In this document: positions 1-11,762 of the stretch, in pieces
Layout of the letters: the number at the start of each line of letters is the position of its first letter
Numbering within the stretch: position 1 is the stretch's first letter
Assembly: GCA_017893485.1 (NCBI GenBank)
Contig: CM030364.1
Location: 249,663,122-249,727,121, forward strand
Length of the DNA stretch: 64,000 nucleotides
Direction of reading: 5' to 3'
DNA from: Hemerocallis citrina
Lineage: Eukaryota; Streptophyta; Magnoliopsida; Asparagales; Asphodelaceae
Position numbers and translations under genes: made by a program
The notes under the pieces: model-generated
What the model was told of the DNA's origin: nothing
Databases searched by the model: none
The model's input: the letters and a program-made list of their open reading frames with translations, nothing else

Positions 1-3000
1 AACCTTGTTGACGAGGCGTTGGTATGTCGCCCCTGCATTCTTTAGGCCGAATGGCATGACTCTGTAGCAGTAGAGGCCTTGGTCGGTCACAAAAGATGTC
101 TTCGGGATATCCGGGGGGAACATTCTTATCTGATTGTAACCCGAGAAAGCATCCATGAAGCTGAGGAGCTCATGTCCCGAGGTTGCGTCAATCAGAGTGT
201 CGATACTCGGCAGAGGGAAGGGATCTTTGGGGCAGGCCTTGTTGAGGTCGGTGAAATCAATACAAATTCTCCATGTCCCGTTAGACTTTTTCACCATTAC
301 CACATTCGACAACCATTCAGGATAGTTCACCTCCTGTATGAACCGGGCTTTCAAGAGTTTGTCCACCTCCTCTTTTATAGCGAGCTGACGCTCGGGGGCG
401 AACTTGCGCCTCTTCTGCTGAACCGGTTTGGACCCCGGATCGACGCTCAGGCGGTGAACTAAGAGTTCTTCGGAGATACCGGGCATATCTGCTGCCGACC
501 ATGCGAAGAGGTCTTGATTGGTTCGGATGCATTTTACAATATCTGAGTATAGGGCGGACGGGAGGGTCTTGCTAACAAATAACTTGCGGGTCTGCTCCTG
601 CTCAGACAAGAGTACCTCCTCCAACTCGTCCACCGGCTCGGAAGTCGGCCGAGCGGCATCTTGGGGGATTTCCAGTGTTTCTAAGGAGAGGATGGGTCCG
701 AGGGTAGAGGTCATATAACACTTGCGGGCCTGCACTTGATTGCCCCTAACTTCTCCTACTCCGGCTCGAGTGGGGAATTTCATTTTGAGATGATAGGCGG
801 AAGGGACGGCTTCAAGGGCGGCCAGACCGGGCCGACCCAAAATGACGTTGTAAGCTGCTGGGACATCTACGACCATGAAGTCCATCGACTCCGTTCGGGT
901 AGTAGGAGTTTTGCCAGCGGTTACGTCGAGGGTAATTACCCCTTCGATAGTCACTGGCACTCCCGTGAACCCATGGAGCGTGTAGCCGGCGGGCTTGAGT
1001 CTGTCTCGGAAGAGTTTTAGGCCTTTAAAAGCGGCGAGGAAGAGGATGTTTACGGAGCTGCCATTATCCACAAGTATCCTCTCCACTTTGAAGTTCGCCA
1101 TGTGGAGGTTGATGACGAGTGCGTCACAATGTGGGGTGCGAACCCCTTCAAGGTCTTCATCGGAAAATGTGACAGGCACTCCGAGGCCTTTGGGAGGAGG
1201 GGTGGTTCGGATCGAGTTGACCTCTCTTATGAATGCTTTCCTAGAGGAGTTTGAGGAGCCCCCCATTGGACCCCCATGAATGAGGTGGAGGACTCGCTCT
1301 TCCTCAAAGTCTGGCGTCTCTTCTCGCTCCGGACGTTTGTTAGCCCCCCGAGGCTGGGGAGGAAGTTCAGCTCGGTCTTTTCTTACAAACTTCATCAGCT
1401 GCCCCCTCTGGATAAGGGCTTCGATCTCGTTTTTCAGAGCACGGCAATCGTTGGTGTCATGCCCATGGTCCCGGTGATAACGACACCATTTTTCTTTGTC
1501 CCTCCTCTTGGCGGGGGTGTTCATCCTTGGAGCTGGGGGTAAGATCCCCTCCTTTTCGACTTCCATCAGAATAGTTGAGATGTTAGTGGTGAGGGGAGTG
1601 AACTTCTCGAATCTGGGGGGAGGCCGGCGCTGGCCGGCATTGTCCTTCTGGAGCTTCTTAGCCCCTTCCTCTTCTGTCCCTTTTCTCTTGAACCCAGAGG
1701 AAGACCCTTCCCAGTTGGGTTGATGCTCGGCCTCTTCGGCCCGGATGTACTTTTCGCTGCGAAGGAGAAGATCGGAAAAGTTCTGTGGAGGCTTCTTGGC
1801 GAGGGAGGAGCGGAGGTTGGAATTGAGGACATTAGATTGAAATGCTGCCGTCGCGACCGACTGGTCGAGGGATGCTATGGTCCTGGCTTCAGCTGTGAAC
1901 CTCTTCACATAGTCTCTCAGTTTCTCTCCCTTCTTTTGGTGGAGGTGCAATAGGGAGATGCTGGTTTTCTCAGCTCTTCGGCTGCTGACGAATGTGTGAC
2001 GAAGAGGGTTTCGAACTGCTCGAAGGAGAATATTGAGGAGAGGGCGGGGCGAGAGTACCATTCTCGAGCTGGTCCTTTGAGAGTTGCGGGGAAGGTTTTG
2101 CAGAGGAGGGCATCGGAAGCTTGATGGAGAAGCATCAAAGTCTTAAAGCTTTCGATGTGGTCAACGGGATCAGTCTCCCCGATGTAAGTCTCAAATTGCG
2201 GGGGTTTGAAGCCGAACGGGACAGGTGCTTCCACTATGGTTCGGGAGAAAGGGGGTCGGCTAGGACGTAGGGTCCTCCCCCTAAGCTCCTCTTCTCGGTC
2301 TATCTGACCCAGGCGCCTCTCTACTTCATGAAGACGACGGTACATGGTGTCATCCCTCCGGCGGTAATCAGCTGAGCCCCTAGACTCGTCTTCGTATGAG
2401 GGAGAGCGAGGGCTACGACGATGGTAACTTCGGGAGCGGCGAGGACTTGGGGTACACCGGGAGTTGCTAGGAGTAGGTCGAGGAGATGGGGACCGTCGGC
2501 GAGGGCTTCGGACCGGAGGAGGAGATGGGGCCTTCGGCTCATTAAGGTTTTGGCGGAGGTTGAGGGCCTGCAGGACGGTCGCTTGGAACTGCTGGAACTC
2601 GGCACGGGTGATTGGTGCCTCATTGTTCCTGGGCTGTTGCCGACCCGCGGGGGAGTGCCTTCTTCGGTAATGCTCGGGGGACTCTTTCCTCCTTTTGCGG
2701 ACGGGAGACCTGTAATACCGGTGGCGCGGAGACCGCTCGTCCGGATGGTGTTGGCGGGAGGTTCCCTCTCGGGCCCGCTTTTCATCCAGATGGTGGCAGA
2801 GGTCATCATCTTTCTGGCGGTTGAAGGCGGTATTACGGTGACCAGAGGCTCGGGGATGATGGGAGGCCATAGAGTCCGTGGAAGCGTTGTGGATGGAGAC
2901 GTGTTCTTGATGAAGAGGTTGTTTCTGAGGGTTGGGACCCTTTGGATGCGACTGATCAGGAGGGGGAAGGTTCTGTTGGAGTGGGTCTTCTGCTGTAGGG

Positions 3001-3104
3001 GGAAGCTGCCCTTGTGGTTGAGCAGGATTATAGGGGACTTCTTGCTGCTGATCAGGATTGGGTCCTCGGTTGGACCCCCTTGACCTGACTTTCCGAGGTG
3101 GCAT
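1..3104 (-). pseudogene. Gag-protease-RT polyprotein, copy 1 (partial, one frameshift)
   Basis: This is the retrotransposon polyprotein for capsid assembly, proteolysis and cDNA synthesis. The conserved start is MPPRKV at 3104; an in-frame ATG 21 bases upstream (3125) is also possible. An Arg/Ser/Pro-rich N-terminus leads into the gag core (KPPQFETY, REWYSR). Near 1990 one T seems to be missing: the frame changes inside the segment that reads FVTHFVSSRR in the sister copies. From there to base 1 the second frame has no stop codon. It contains the zinc knuckle C-x2-H-x3-H-x5-C (about 1443-1486), the protease active site DNGSS (1051-1071) and RT motif A DAFSGY (136-153, catalytic Asp codon 151-153). 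This copy keeps the 165-bp RT segment that copy 3 has lost. One frameshift makes this copy inactive unless it is a sequencing error. Confidence 0.88.
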
Positions 3105-3154
3105 GGCTGGAGAAGATCTATTCATCGGGAAGAGGAGAGGTCTCTATTCGTTAG

Positions 3155-3175
3155 TTTCCCACAGACGGCGCCAAT
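3155..3175 (-). promoter_or_regulatory. Primer-binding site, Tat copy 1
   Basis: Directly inside the LTR, the minus strand reads TTGGCGCCGTCTGTGGGAAA. TGGCGCC is the usual start of plant gypsy primer-binding sites that pair with a tRNA 3' end. The same site occurs in copy 3 and, mutated, in copy 2. Confidence 0.8.
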
Positions 3176-3176
3176 C

Positions 3177-3796
3177 TGTTACCGCTAAATCTGGTGTGGG
3201 GGTAAACAGATAGAATTTGTGAGTTCTTGGAAAACCTGAATAGCAAACCTAACCTGTTCCGCCGGAGCTTGACCGTTGACTCCCGCCGTTTACCTGCAAG
3301 GAAGTGCAAGACACCGGGGTTGATCCCGGCGACGCACCCTCCGACGCTTAAGTCAGTAACCAGAAATGATTATGAAAGAGCGTTTAACTAGCAAAAGATT
3401 GATTACCTCTTAATGGAGATGGATGGGGGGGTATTTATAGGCGTCTTAGGGAGCAGATTGGGAATGTGATCCCCGTGATTTGATAAGGAATATTCTCCTT
3501 GTAATCAGATTAGGAATGTAATCCCTAATCCCGGTGAAAGGATAGATATGAATCAGGGCCGTTGATTAATATTAATCAGAAACCCTAATTCTATCCTGCT
3601 GGACCAGGTTTGTTGCGGGTTGAAACTCGCACCCAGTTGAGGTGGATCCGTTCGCGGGTTATTGGGTCTGTGAGAAGGAGGCCCCATTACCCGCTTCAGA
3701 CCCGTCTATAGGCGAAATTACTGTCTTACCCCCGGTCCTCAGGATTCGTGCCCCATTTGGACGGTCTCAATTAAAATCCTATTTTTAGCCATATCA
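3177..3796 (-). repeat. LTR (620 bp), Tat copy 1
   Basis: Minus-strand LTR bounded by TGATATGG and GGTAACA ends. It aligns along its length with the LTRs at 27403, 35849, 48319 and 62517. On the minus strand it has a TATA-like CTATAAATAC at 3430-3440, the likely start of the genomic transcript. It is closer to copy 2 than to copy 3. Confidence 0.9.
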
Positions 3797-4958
3797 ATTA
3801 TGGACTACTGAACAATTTAGAGATCATACTATTGAAAAAGAAATCTGTTATGATTATGAAAATGAATTTATGAGTTGGAAATGCTCAAATTAAAAATTGT
3901 GAATTGGAATTGAAACAAAAGAGTAGCTAAGTCTCCCCCGGGATTTGGAAAGTAATGAAATGAAATTTGAAATGAAAGACCAAGGTTGGTCATGTTTGAA
4001 TGAATGAATAAGTCCGATTTAGTGGAGAGGCTAACTCTAGAGATTTGATTTTGTTCATGATTCTAATAAAAACTAAGGATTAGTGCATAGTGAAGACGTG
4101 ATGAAAGTGAGAGAAAAACACGGGTATGAGAGTTAGAGTTTACGGTGCGGGTGTGTGAGCCACAGAATGCATGCTTGATGAGTCAAGACATGGCGTGGGC
4201 ACAACTCAGTAATGATCGGACTCTAGCAGCGCTTGTGGGATGTTTGGTGACTGCAAGAGGATCGTGTGCCATGAAGGAGGCTGAATTGCCACAGAATGCA
4301 TGCTTGACGAGTCAAGACATGGCGTGGGGTTTCCCTCCAGGTTTTCTGTACACGTGCTTGTACTCATAGATCTTCTAAGATACTCACCATAGTTACAGTA
4401 CTAGATTAAGACATGACGAGGGATTGAACCCTACAAAGATGAAGAACGAATAAGAGGCTTGCCCTCGGACCTATGTAGTATGAGATGCATAGAATCCGAA
4501 CAAGTGCGCATTAGTGTCATATAATATAAATAACTGCATTAAGGACTAAGTGCACAATCACAACACAACATCAATAGGGTAGTCCCTTTAGTTGATATGT
4601 GACAAGTTTGTGTTTGTTAAATATGAAAAATAAGTTATACTATTTCCGGCATAGAGAGGATGGCCGTGTATAATGTTCGTCGGTTGAATAAACTGACTTA
4701 CCCACAGTCTTATATGCAGGTAAATGACATGATAAAGATTAAAGAGGAACAGGTGCTTAAAGATTATACAATGTTGTTGTACATTTATTTAATTGTTGTA
4801 AATTTTACTTCCGCCGTGCAATGTAAAGTGTAATGTTTTACTTGTAACTCTGATGTAAAGTGAAAAGTTTAAATTTTCTTGTAAAATTGTACTAAATGAA
4901 GTGGAAAGATTCTGTAGAACTCTCGAATTCAGTTGTATTTGGGATTCGGGGCGTTACA
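3797..4958 (+). repeat. Right part of a long LTR of a second family (interrupted by Tat copy 1)
   Basis: No gene is seen. The block ends in CGGGGCGTTACA at 4958, a typical LTR end. Its interior (about 4403-4520: GGGATT-AACCCTA, GCTTGC, CGGACCTATGTAGTAT, TGCATAGAATC) matches 10245-10345 inside the block 7580-10806, so both belong to one repeat family in the same orientation. The left part of this copy is beyond Tat copy 1 and outside the window. Confidence 0.55.
4159..4330 (+). repeat. Two direct repeats of about 42 bp
   Basis: A segment starting GCCACAGAATGCATGCTTGA at 4159 recurs at 4288 (129 bp apart) with one internal difference and ends with TCAAGACATGGCGTGGG in both copies. It lies inside the long LTR block. 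Confidence 0.8.
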
Positions 4959-5080
4959 AGTCTACTTCTCAGTTTCTGTCACATGCGCCATCAAGCGCCG
5001 TTTCTGCATCACAGTTTACCGTTCCTTCCATATCAACATCGTCAGTATTCCAAACTCTTGTTGCATGAACCAACTTGAGT

Positions 5081-5229
5081 TTGAGAGGGGGTGTTAGATG
5101 ATAGATTAGTTTAGTCCCACATTGAATAATGTATTGGTTTAGTATTCTCTTCTCTCCTATATATCGGAGACATATTGTACTCAGTTTAATCAATCAATAA
5201 AGAATATTTTCCTATCCCTAATTCTAACA
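5081..5229 (+). repeat. Polypurine tract and short copia LTR (138 bp, plus orientation)
   Basis: TTGAGAGGGGG (5081-5091) is a polypurine tract directly before an LTR that runs TGTTAGATG to TTCTAACA (5092-5229). It holds a TATA-like CTATATAT and an AATAAA signal, both on the plus strand. It resembles the copia A LTR at 23937-24087 (shared TTTAGTCCCA, GTTTAGTAT, CTCCTATATAT, ATATTGTACT) but in the opposite orientation. So it is not the matching end of copia A and comes from a related element. The 130 bases to its left have no recognised product. Confidence 0.65.
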
Positions 5230-5741
5230 GCTTGCATTGTGCAACGCATTCGAGTTATCACAGTGAAGAGAAGTAACTCATGTAAGAGTGACACTCATAT
5301 ATGATAACAGCCAACGAACATGAACAATCTCTCTAGTAGTAGCTGTCATTGCTCTGTACTCAGCTTCGGTGGAAAACATGCAACAACTGCCTATTTCTTG
5401 CTTTGCCATGAGGTCAGTGAATTACCAAGACATAGACAGAAATCTGTGGTAGATTGTCTGATAGTCGGATCACCCGCCCAAACTGAATTAGAATATGCAC
5501 TCAGTTCCAGTTTAGATGTAGAAGGCATGAATAATAAGCGAGTGATAGTGTCTCGGAGATATATGAGGATCTAAAGAAGAGCACTGTAGTGAACTGATGT
5601 AGGGGTAGAAACAAATTGACCAACAACACTGTCTGCATGAGCAATATCGGGTATGATCATGCATAAGTAGGCAAGCAGCCCAACAATCTACCTGTATCTA
5701 GTGGGATCACGAAGGTGCTCACCATCTGTGGGACGAAGTTT
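5230..5741 (-). pseudogene. Copia A RT end and RNase H fragment
   Basis: The minus-strand translation gives the copia RT to RNase H segment: RDPTRYR, PDIAHAD and RSTT-like residues, then SLTSWQSKKQAVVACF and a degenerate D-N-S-N-A-L block near 5240. RNase H would remove the RNA strand of the RNA:DNA hybrid. The reading frame is broken by stops and the C-terminal part is missing at 5229, where an unrelated LTR begins. At 5742-5746 it meets the TRIM target duplication, and the copia reading resumes at 6998. Confidence 0.75.
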
Positions 5742-5746
5742 CACAT

Positions 5747-6232
5747 TGTAATGCCCTTGCCCCAAGCTCAGACAATTTATACAATTTATCAGACAAATTA
5801 TTTATAGTATAGTACAACTGCCTACCACAGACTGTCTCTCAAAAGGTGGTTAACCGGATTGGTGACTCGTGATCATAGGCATTATTATTTATTATTATAT
5901 ATTTTATTTTGTATTCTCGATGTGGGACTAATCAAATCCATTTCTTTTCCTTGCGTATATAGCCGAAGCCTACAAAGTGGGCCCCATGCTTTTCCACGTC
6001 ATCACAGAAAGCAGAGACAGATTCCTCTCACAATCGGGTGGGCCGCCTGGTGATGTCACGCTGACATCACCAAACACACAGCACACATCTGCTGTGTTCC
6101 TTTCAACTGTGGGCCCCCTACTCTCTCACATTATTTTTTTAAGATACCCCCCATATAAACCCTATGGGGCAACTCTTAATCTCTTTATATATTTTATATA
6201 TATTATTATATATTTTAACACAGGATGTTACA
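5747..6232 (-). repeat. TRIM 3' LTR
   Basis: 486-bp repeat bounded TGTAATGCCC...GATGTTACA, matching 6506-6992 along its length, including the CCCCAAGCTCAG and GTGGTTAAC segments. It is the downstream LTR in element orientation. Confidence 0.88.
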
Positions 6233-6490
6233 CACACACCCTTCAGAAATTAGCATCCTCGCTGAGCACAGGACATACACAATCTAGTGCAGGATCTACT
6301 TTCTAGCCGATGTGGAGCATCTGCTTTTCTATCCGCCCGATTAATCATGATCCCGGATTTAATTGAGCTACCCTCCTATCCGCCCGACCGCCCGATCAAT
6401 CACAGTTCCGAATTTAATTGAGGGCTCACCACAGTCCCGAAATCCACCGCCCGACTATATAGACATGCCCCACACTCGATGTCGAAAGTC

Positions 6491-6503
6491 GGCTCTGATA
6501 CTA
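6491..6503 (-). promoter_or_regulatory. TRIM primer-binding site
   Basis: The minus strand reads TAGTATCAGAGCC just inside the LTR. It differs from the canonical TGGTATCAGAGC initiator-Met site at one base. Confidence 0.75.
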
Positions 6504-6505
6504 TT

Positions 6506-6992
6506 TGTAACACTCCTGCCCCAAGCTCAGAAAATTTATACAATTTATCAGACAAATTATTTATAGTATAGTACAACTACCCACCACAGGATTCCTCTCA
6601 AAAGGTGGTTAACTGGATTGGTGACTTATGATCATAGGCATTATTATTTATTATTATATATTTTATTTTGTATTCCCGATGCGGGACTAATCAAATCCAT
6701 CTCCCTTCCTTGCGTGTACAGCCGAAGCCTACAAAGTGGGCCCCAAGTTTTTCCATGTCATTACAGAAAGCAGAGACACATTCCTTTCACAACCAGGTGG
6801 GTCCCCTGGTAATGTCACGCTGACATCACCAAACACACAACACACATCTGCTGTGTTCCTTTCAACCGTGGGCCCCGTACTCTCTCACATTATTTTTATA
6901 AGATACCCCCGATAGAAACTCTATGGGTCCAACTCTTAAACCCTTTATATATTTTATATATATTATTATATATTTTAATACGGGGTGTTACA
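6506..6992 (-). repeat. TRIM 5' LTR
   Basis: 487-bp repeat, TGTAACACTCC...GGTGTTACA. It is the upstream LTR in element orientation, adjoining the primer-binding site. Confidence 0.88.
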
Positions 6993-6997
6993 CACAT

Positions 6998-7579
6998 GAA
7001 GCTCTAAGGGAGTATAGGCTGATCGACTGTCAGAGAGACATGCAGCGGAGATAATATCTGATGTGTATTTCTATTGAGAAATAAGTATACCCCAAGATCC
7101 ATGTGCAATCTCTAGACCCAGAAAGTAGCGTAGTTTACCAAGATCTTTCATATGAAACTGCTGGTGAAGGTATTTTTGGGTGGATGCAATGTCTGTAGAG
7201 TCATCCCCAGTAATAATCATATTATCAACATATAATAGTAGAAATATCCTCCCCTGTGGTGATGAACGCATAAATATAGAGTGGCCGTGTGAACTCTGAC
7301 TGAAACTAGTATGGGTGATGACACGACGAAAACACTCAAACTAGGCTTGAGGGGCATGTTTCAGGCCATATATAGCTCGATGAAAACGACAAACATGACA
7401 ATGAGGAGTTGTAAGGCTAGATGGAGGATGCATGTAAACATCATCAAATAAGGTACCATGAAGAAATGTATTCTTCACGTCCATCTAGTATAACGGCCAC
7501 TGACGAACGGAAGCAACGACAAGGAGGGTGCAAACTGTAGTCATCTGTGCAACTTGGGAAAAAGTCTCAACATAATCAA
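6998..7579 (-). pseudogene. Copia A reverse transcriptase fragment
   Basis: The minus strand encodes the copia RT core: ETFSQVAQMTTV, a DVKNTFLHG block (the usual D-V-x-x-A-F-L), AIYGLKHAPQA, and LLLYVDNMIITG at 7200-7240. The last has Asn in place of the second Asp of the catalytic YVDD. KYLHQQFHMKDLGKLRYFLG and LEIAH follow. At least one in-frame stop separates the blocks. It is continuous in meaning with 5230-5741 across the TRIM and with 10807-11428 across the long LTR. Confidence 0.85.
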
Positions 7580-10500
7580 TGTAACACCATAGATTTTTAA
7601 ATTATTTTTTTGAGATTAATAAATGAATTAAAGTGATTTTTGGTGATTTAATATATATTCATCTGAAATTTAACTTTTTGCACGTGCAAAACACGTGCAC
7701 ATATTTTCTTAAGAAACTCAAAGTCAGAAACTATTTTGGGGAAACCTAATATTTGTTAGTAGGTATTATTTATGAATTTTCTGGATTTTTCTGATATTTA
7801 TTTGGCATGTTTGCAAATATTACAAAAAGATGGGCTTTTGTGCAAAATTACCACTTGGAGTAAAAACTCCAGATTTTCGGTTTTCTGGGCTGAGCATGAT
7901 GGCTATCCAACTCAGAGGAATAGATTTGGTTTATTTCACAAATTTGATAAAGAATGGTCTTTTTGCAAAATTGCCACTTAGAGGCCAAAATTACAAAATT
8001 TATTTTTCTGGTTTGAAACTGATGCCGGCCAGATCTGGAAAAGTTATTTTTTATTTTAATCTCAATTAAATTGGTTAATCTAATTACCTAGTATAAAGGA
8101 TCTATATATGTAAAGATATATTCTAAAGGAATAATTTGCAAAATCTTCTCAAAACCCTAATTAACGATTTCGGTCTATTATAAGAGCAGTGGCAGCCGTC
8201 TCTTTGCTCCACAAAACAAAAATATATTTTATTATTAATTTTCTTGGAGTTTCGAATCGTGGATCTTGAATTTTACAAGGAAGGAGCTTTTCTTATTCTC
8301 TTTATTATTTTTCATTGATTCTTCAATAAGGTGAGTAACATGATTTATCTTTTGTTGTTCTATACATGTTGAATATGGTGATTTTTATAGTAGAATGCAC
8401 ACTAGAAGATTGTATGTTGATATAATGAATAAAATTGATGGATGGGTAATTAAAAATCGAACTTTTCATGAAAACTATACGATTGATGAATAAAATCTCT
8501 ATATAGATGACTTAAGAATGCTAAGAACTTAATATAACTCATGGATGTACTGTTTCCTTGCTGATTTAATTGTTTATGATCAGTGGTATGAATGTTGATG
8601 CATAAAATTGAATAAGGATGGTTTCTTTACTGAGTATATATGTATATATATGTTGTGTGATGTTTGGATGAAGAATAACTTGACTAATACATGTTGTATC
8701 GCACATAATCAAGGATTAATTGATTCAATCAGTAGTATATGTGTTTAATAAAGTGCAAGAGTGGTTTTGAAGTAAAAAAGATCAAGTTTTGAAGTGTTGC
8801 ATTAGATTTTGGTTTCGGGTCTGACATTTTTCAGCCGAAATCTGATTTTTTTTGTGTTTTGTGAAGATTTCGATTGGATTGTGGTTCATATTGTTACTGA
8901 GATTTGAATTGAACATTATACTACTCAAATACGATGAATTTTGATGGTTTACTGATAACTATACACATATATACACATATATTCATAAATTTCCTGATTT
9001 GAAGAAGTTTTGTTGAAAAATTGCTCTTTTCTCAATTTGATGAAAGTTTGATTTGATTTATAAACTCCAGTATGTTAAACAAGTTGTATTTGATCATCTC
9101 AGAATTTTTATTTCACAAATTCTTGCCTTTGAAGATTTAAAACCACCTATCAGTCGTAAAGTGCACAATTTTTAAAGCTGGCTGTGTATCAGCTGTCGGC
9201 CGACCGTCCTATTTTTTAACTAGGATGTCGATCAAAAATCATGTTGGGCATTCGACTGTCTCAATTTTGAACTAAGATGTCGATCGACCGACACCTACTG
9301 TTCTTGTTGTTCTGTTGAGTTTTCTTGCTGATTTCTTGAACGATTATTTTTTCGAACTTATGGATTATTGATCTACTATTTTAGATGATGTTTTTACTAC
9401 AGATTACTGTAATTTACAGAGAGTTATATTTTGATTAATAACGGAATTTAATTGGTATTTCTATGGCTTTAGAAAGCAAACTATATATGGATTTTAAGGG
9501 ATGGATGTCTTGTGATTTTTCTATGACTTCAAAATGTGAAAGTCAGTTGTTTAAGAGATTTAATCTCAGATTTTACTTCTAGAAATTTATGGGTATTTGG
9601 ATACATTTGGATTTATTTGATTTGAAAGAAGTTTTTTTAATATAACGATTTGGTGATGGAATTAAGAAATTTTATTGTGAGGTTTTTTGTTGATATTTAA
9701 TTTGTGAGTCTCTAGAGGTTGAGTGGGATTCCTGTAAACTGGTAGATGAAATTTTATGGATATTGTCCAGTTGAGGCCTTGGGGTTGTTTTGGTGGAATT
9801 AAGTCCGGCAGGGTATACCAACTCTAGAGAGGGGAAAATTGTGTTTTAATTAATAATAATCAACTTAAGGATAGACACTAGGAGAGATGTGATAGAACTT
9901 GGGACGTAAGTATATGCTCTGTTGTTAGTCAAACGGATACGTTCTAGGACTGTGTGTTGTTGTGTCCCGAGAGGACAGTTGGTATATTCACGTGTCAAGG
10001 GTCGGCAAGCCTATTCACGGAACATCCGATGCATCGCGTTTCAAGGGTCGGCGGGCCTATTCACGGGATGTACTGTGTATCTGCACGTCGAGGGTCGACA
10101 GGCCTATTTGTGGGGTACACGGCAGGGAGGTGATTCTCCGGTTTTGAGTTATGCTTACATAATGCTTGTGCATCAAAGGTTGTTAGTCCCATTCGTGGAG
10201 TATTCTAGATCTTGTTTCTATCACCGTAGTAGGATTAGTTGCATAACGAGGGATTTAACCCTATAAAGTGGAGAATGATAAGGGCTTGCACCGGACCTAT
10301 GTAGTATGGAATGCATAGAATCTGATAAGTATGCATTAGAGAGGCATCATACTGTATACGTGTTTTCTTGACTTGTATTATGCATGATGTTTTTTTCTGT
10401 TTTCCTACACTTGACACTTAGCTTAGTTCACTTAATGTTTTCATGCTTTATTTATTGTTATTTCATATTCTGTTTGTTACTACTGTGGGTACGTGTTGAT

Positions 10501-10806
10501 TTTGAATTTATTTGTTATGTTTCATTTATATTTTATTTCTTTTAATGTGACTCACACCGTTATGGCTGACCCCGTAGTTTTGGGGGTTAGGGTTATCTCT
10601 AGCCTCATATTTTATAGGTAGGTACCATTATATTGGGATTTGGATGCATGTGGTAGATGATAATATGGTTTATGTAAATTGTAAAAGAATGTGTTGTAAA
10701 AGAAAGAAATTGTAATTCTTGGTGTTTAATTTTCGATGTGCTATGTAAAGAATTGATGTAATAAAAGTTGAAAATTTTTCTGTGTTTGGCTATGTTTACT
10801 ATTACA
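7580..10806 (+). repeat. Long LTR-like block, possibly a solo LTR (3.2 kb), inside copia A
   Basis: The copia A reading stops at 7579 (...ETFSQ side) and resumes at 10807 (...FTQTLN side), so these 3.2 kb are an insertion. The ends TGTAACACC and ATTACA are LTR-like, with no coding sequence between them. TATA-like CTATTATAAG at about 8176-8185 and pyrimidine-rich leaders are present. The right third matches 3797-4958. No identical target duplication was found (ATCAA versus TTGAG), which leaves the solo-LTR reading uncertain. Confidence 0.5.
9985..10115 (+). repeat. Three imperfect tandem repeats of about 52-60 bp
   Basis: The motif CAAGGGTCGGCAAGCCTATT recurs as AAGGGTCGGCGGGCCTATT and GAGGGTCGACAGGCCTATT, each followed by TCACGG- or TGTGGGG-like sequence. 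It is a minisatellite within the long LTR block. Confidence 0.75.
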
Positions 10807-11757
10807 TTGAGGGTCTGAGTAAATTCTCGTGCAACTAGACTAGAAGAGCCTTGTGCTGTTCAGTGGAGACATTAGGTCGATATTTGATCTTGAAGATCCA
10901 CTTGCTGCTAACAGGTTGGATACCTACAGGCAGGGGAACAACATCTCAAGTGTCATTCTGATCAAATGCACGGAACTCCTCTACAATAGCTTCCCGCCAC
11001 TGGGGGTATTGAATTGATTCCTGATAGGTTCTGGGCTCGGGTGTGTAGTGTATAGAAGTAAGATAGGCATGAAATTGTGGTGAGTATTCAGCTAGGGTGA
11101 CAAAGCCAATCTGGTCAGAAGAACCAGTGGCATCAGGTGTGTAACGTGTTGGCGGGATGCTTGAGGTAGAACGTGTAGACTGACAGACTAGTGGTGAATG
11201 GGCAGTGTGTGGGGGTGAGGTAGGTGGAGTGGGTGCATACAGTTGTGGGGATGCAGATGGTGAAGGGGCGGGATGCTGTGGGGATGCAGGTGGTGTCTCC
11301 GTAAGATGAACAATAGGTGAAACATCAGTATGAGATGAGAATGAAGCCAAAGGAGTGAGATCATATGAATTGTAAGGGTATGGCCGGGGAGATAGGCCCA
11401 ACAACTTGGGAATCGAGAAAACTAGCATCCTCGGGAGAGGTCAAGTGGTACGGTGAGTCTTCCACAAAGGAGACATATCAGAAAATATGAACACGACCCG
11501 CCAAAGGATCAAAATAACAATATCCTTGATGCTCTGGACTGAGATCTAGGTGAACACACTTAGCAGCTCGGGCAGTGAGCTTCGTGTGCTTAGTGGGAGG
11601 GAGAAGAATATAACAGGGGCACCCAAAAGTGTAGAGTATACTATTGTTACATGGTGAGTGTCGAAGAGCCTCATAAGGTATTGTGCCAGATAGGGTAGAC
11701 GAGGAAGTGACGTTAATGAGACTAACAAACTTTATGACAGCTTCAACCCAGAAAGAA
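10807..11757 (-). pseudogene. Copia A integrase C-terminus, linker and RT N-terminus
   Basis: Read right to left, 11757-11478 gives the copia integrase C-terminal region: SFWVEAVIKFVSLIN, TLSGTIPYEAL, TFGCPCY and LTARAAKC. 11428-10946 is a Ser/Pro/His-rich linker (HPAPSPSASPQ) ending in YPQWREAIVEEFRAFDQN. Then DVVPLPVGIQPVSSKWIFK and FTQTLN lead into the RT half at 7579. A stop after DQNDT and a frameshift near 10840 break it. The integrase is separated from its catalytic half (21651-22084) by copia B. Confidence 0.82.
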
Positions 11758-11762
11758 CAAGA

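Larger units (their letters stand above)
1..3796 (-). mobile_element. Tat-lineage Ty3/gypsy element, copy 1 (cut by window start)
   Basis: This is the 5' part of a minus-strand LTR retrotransposon: LTR 3177-3796, primer-binding site, gag, protease and the start of reverse transcriptase, then the window edge. The order LTR-PBS-gag-PR-RT, the PBS TTGGCGCCGTCTGTGGGAAA and the Arg/Pro-rich gag match plant Tat-lineage elements. The distal LTR and target duplication lie outside the window. The five bases after the LTR are ATTAT (3797-3801), the expected duplicate. It is inserted in an older long LTR (3797-4958). Confidence 0.9.
5747..6992 (-). mobile_element. TRIM-like mini LTR retrotransposon (1,246 bp)
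   Basis: Two near-identical terminal repeats of 486 and 487 bp (5747-6232, 6506-6992), with TGTAA...TTACA ends, flank a 273-bp interior with no coding capacity. Both flanks carry the 5-bp target duplication CACAT (5742-5746 and 6993-6997). On the minus strand the LTR at 6506 is followed by TAGTATCAGAGCC, an initiator-Met tRNA primer-binding site with one mismatch. The element therefore reads right to left. It lies inside copia A and is mobilisable only in trans. Confidence 0.9.

Noticed and set aside
2421..3083. 220-codon plus-strand frame
   Set aside because: Antisense shadow of the GC-rich gag N-terminus of Tat copy 1; the minus strand has the recognisable protein.
6491..6503. tRNA gene suggested by the Met-tRNA-like sequence
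   Set aside because: Only a 13-base primer-binding site next to an LTR; no cloverleaf around it.
9922..10266. 114-codon plus-strand frame in the long LTR block
   Set aside because: Falls on a minisatellite in a non-coding LTR; no similarity.
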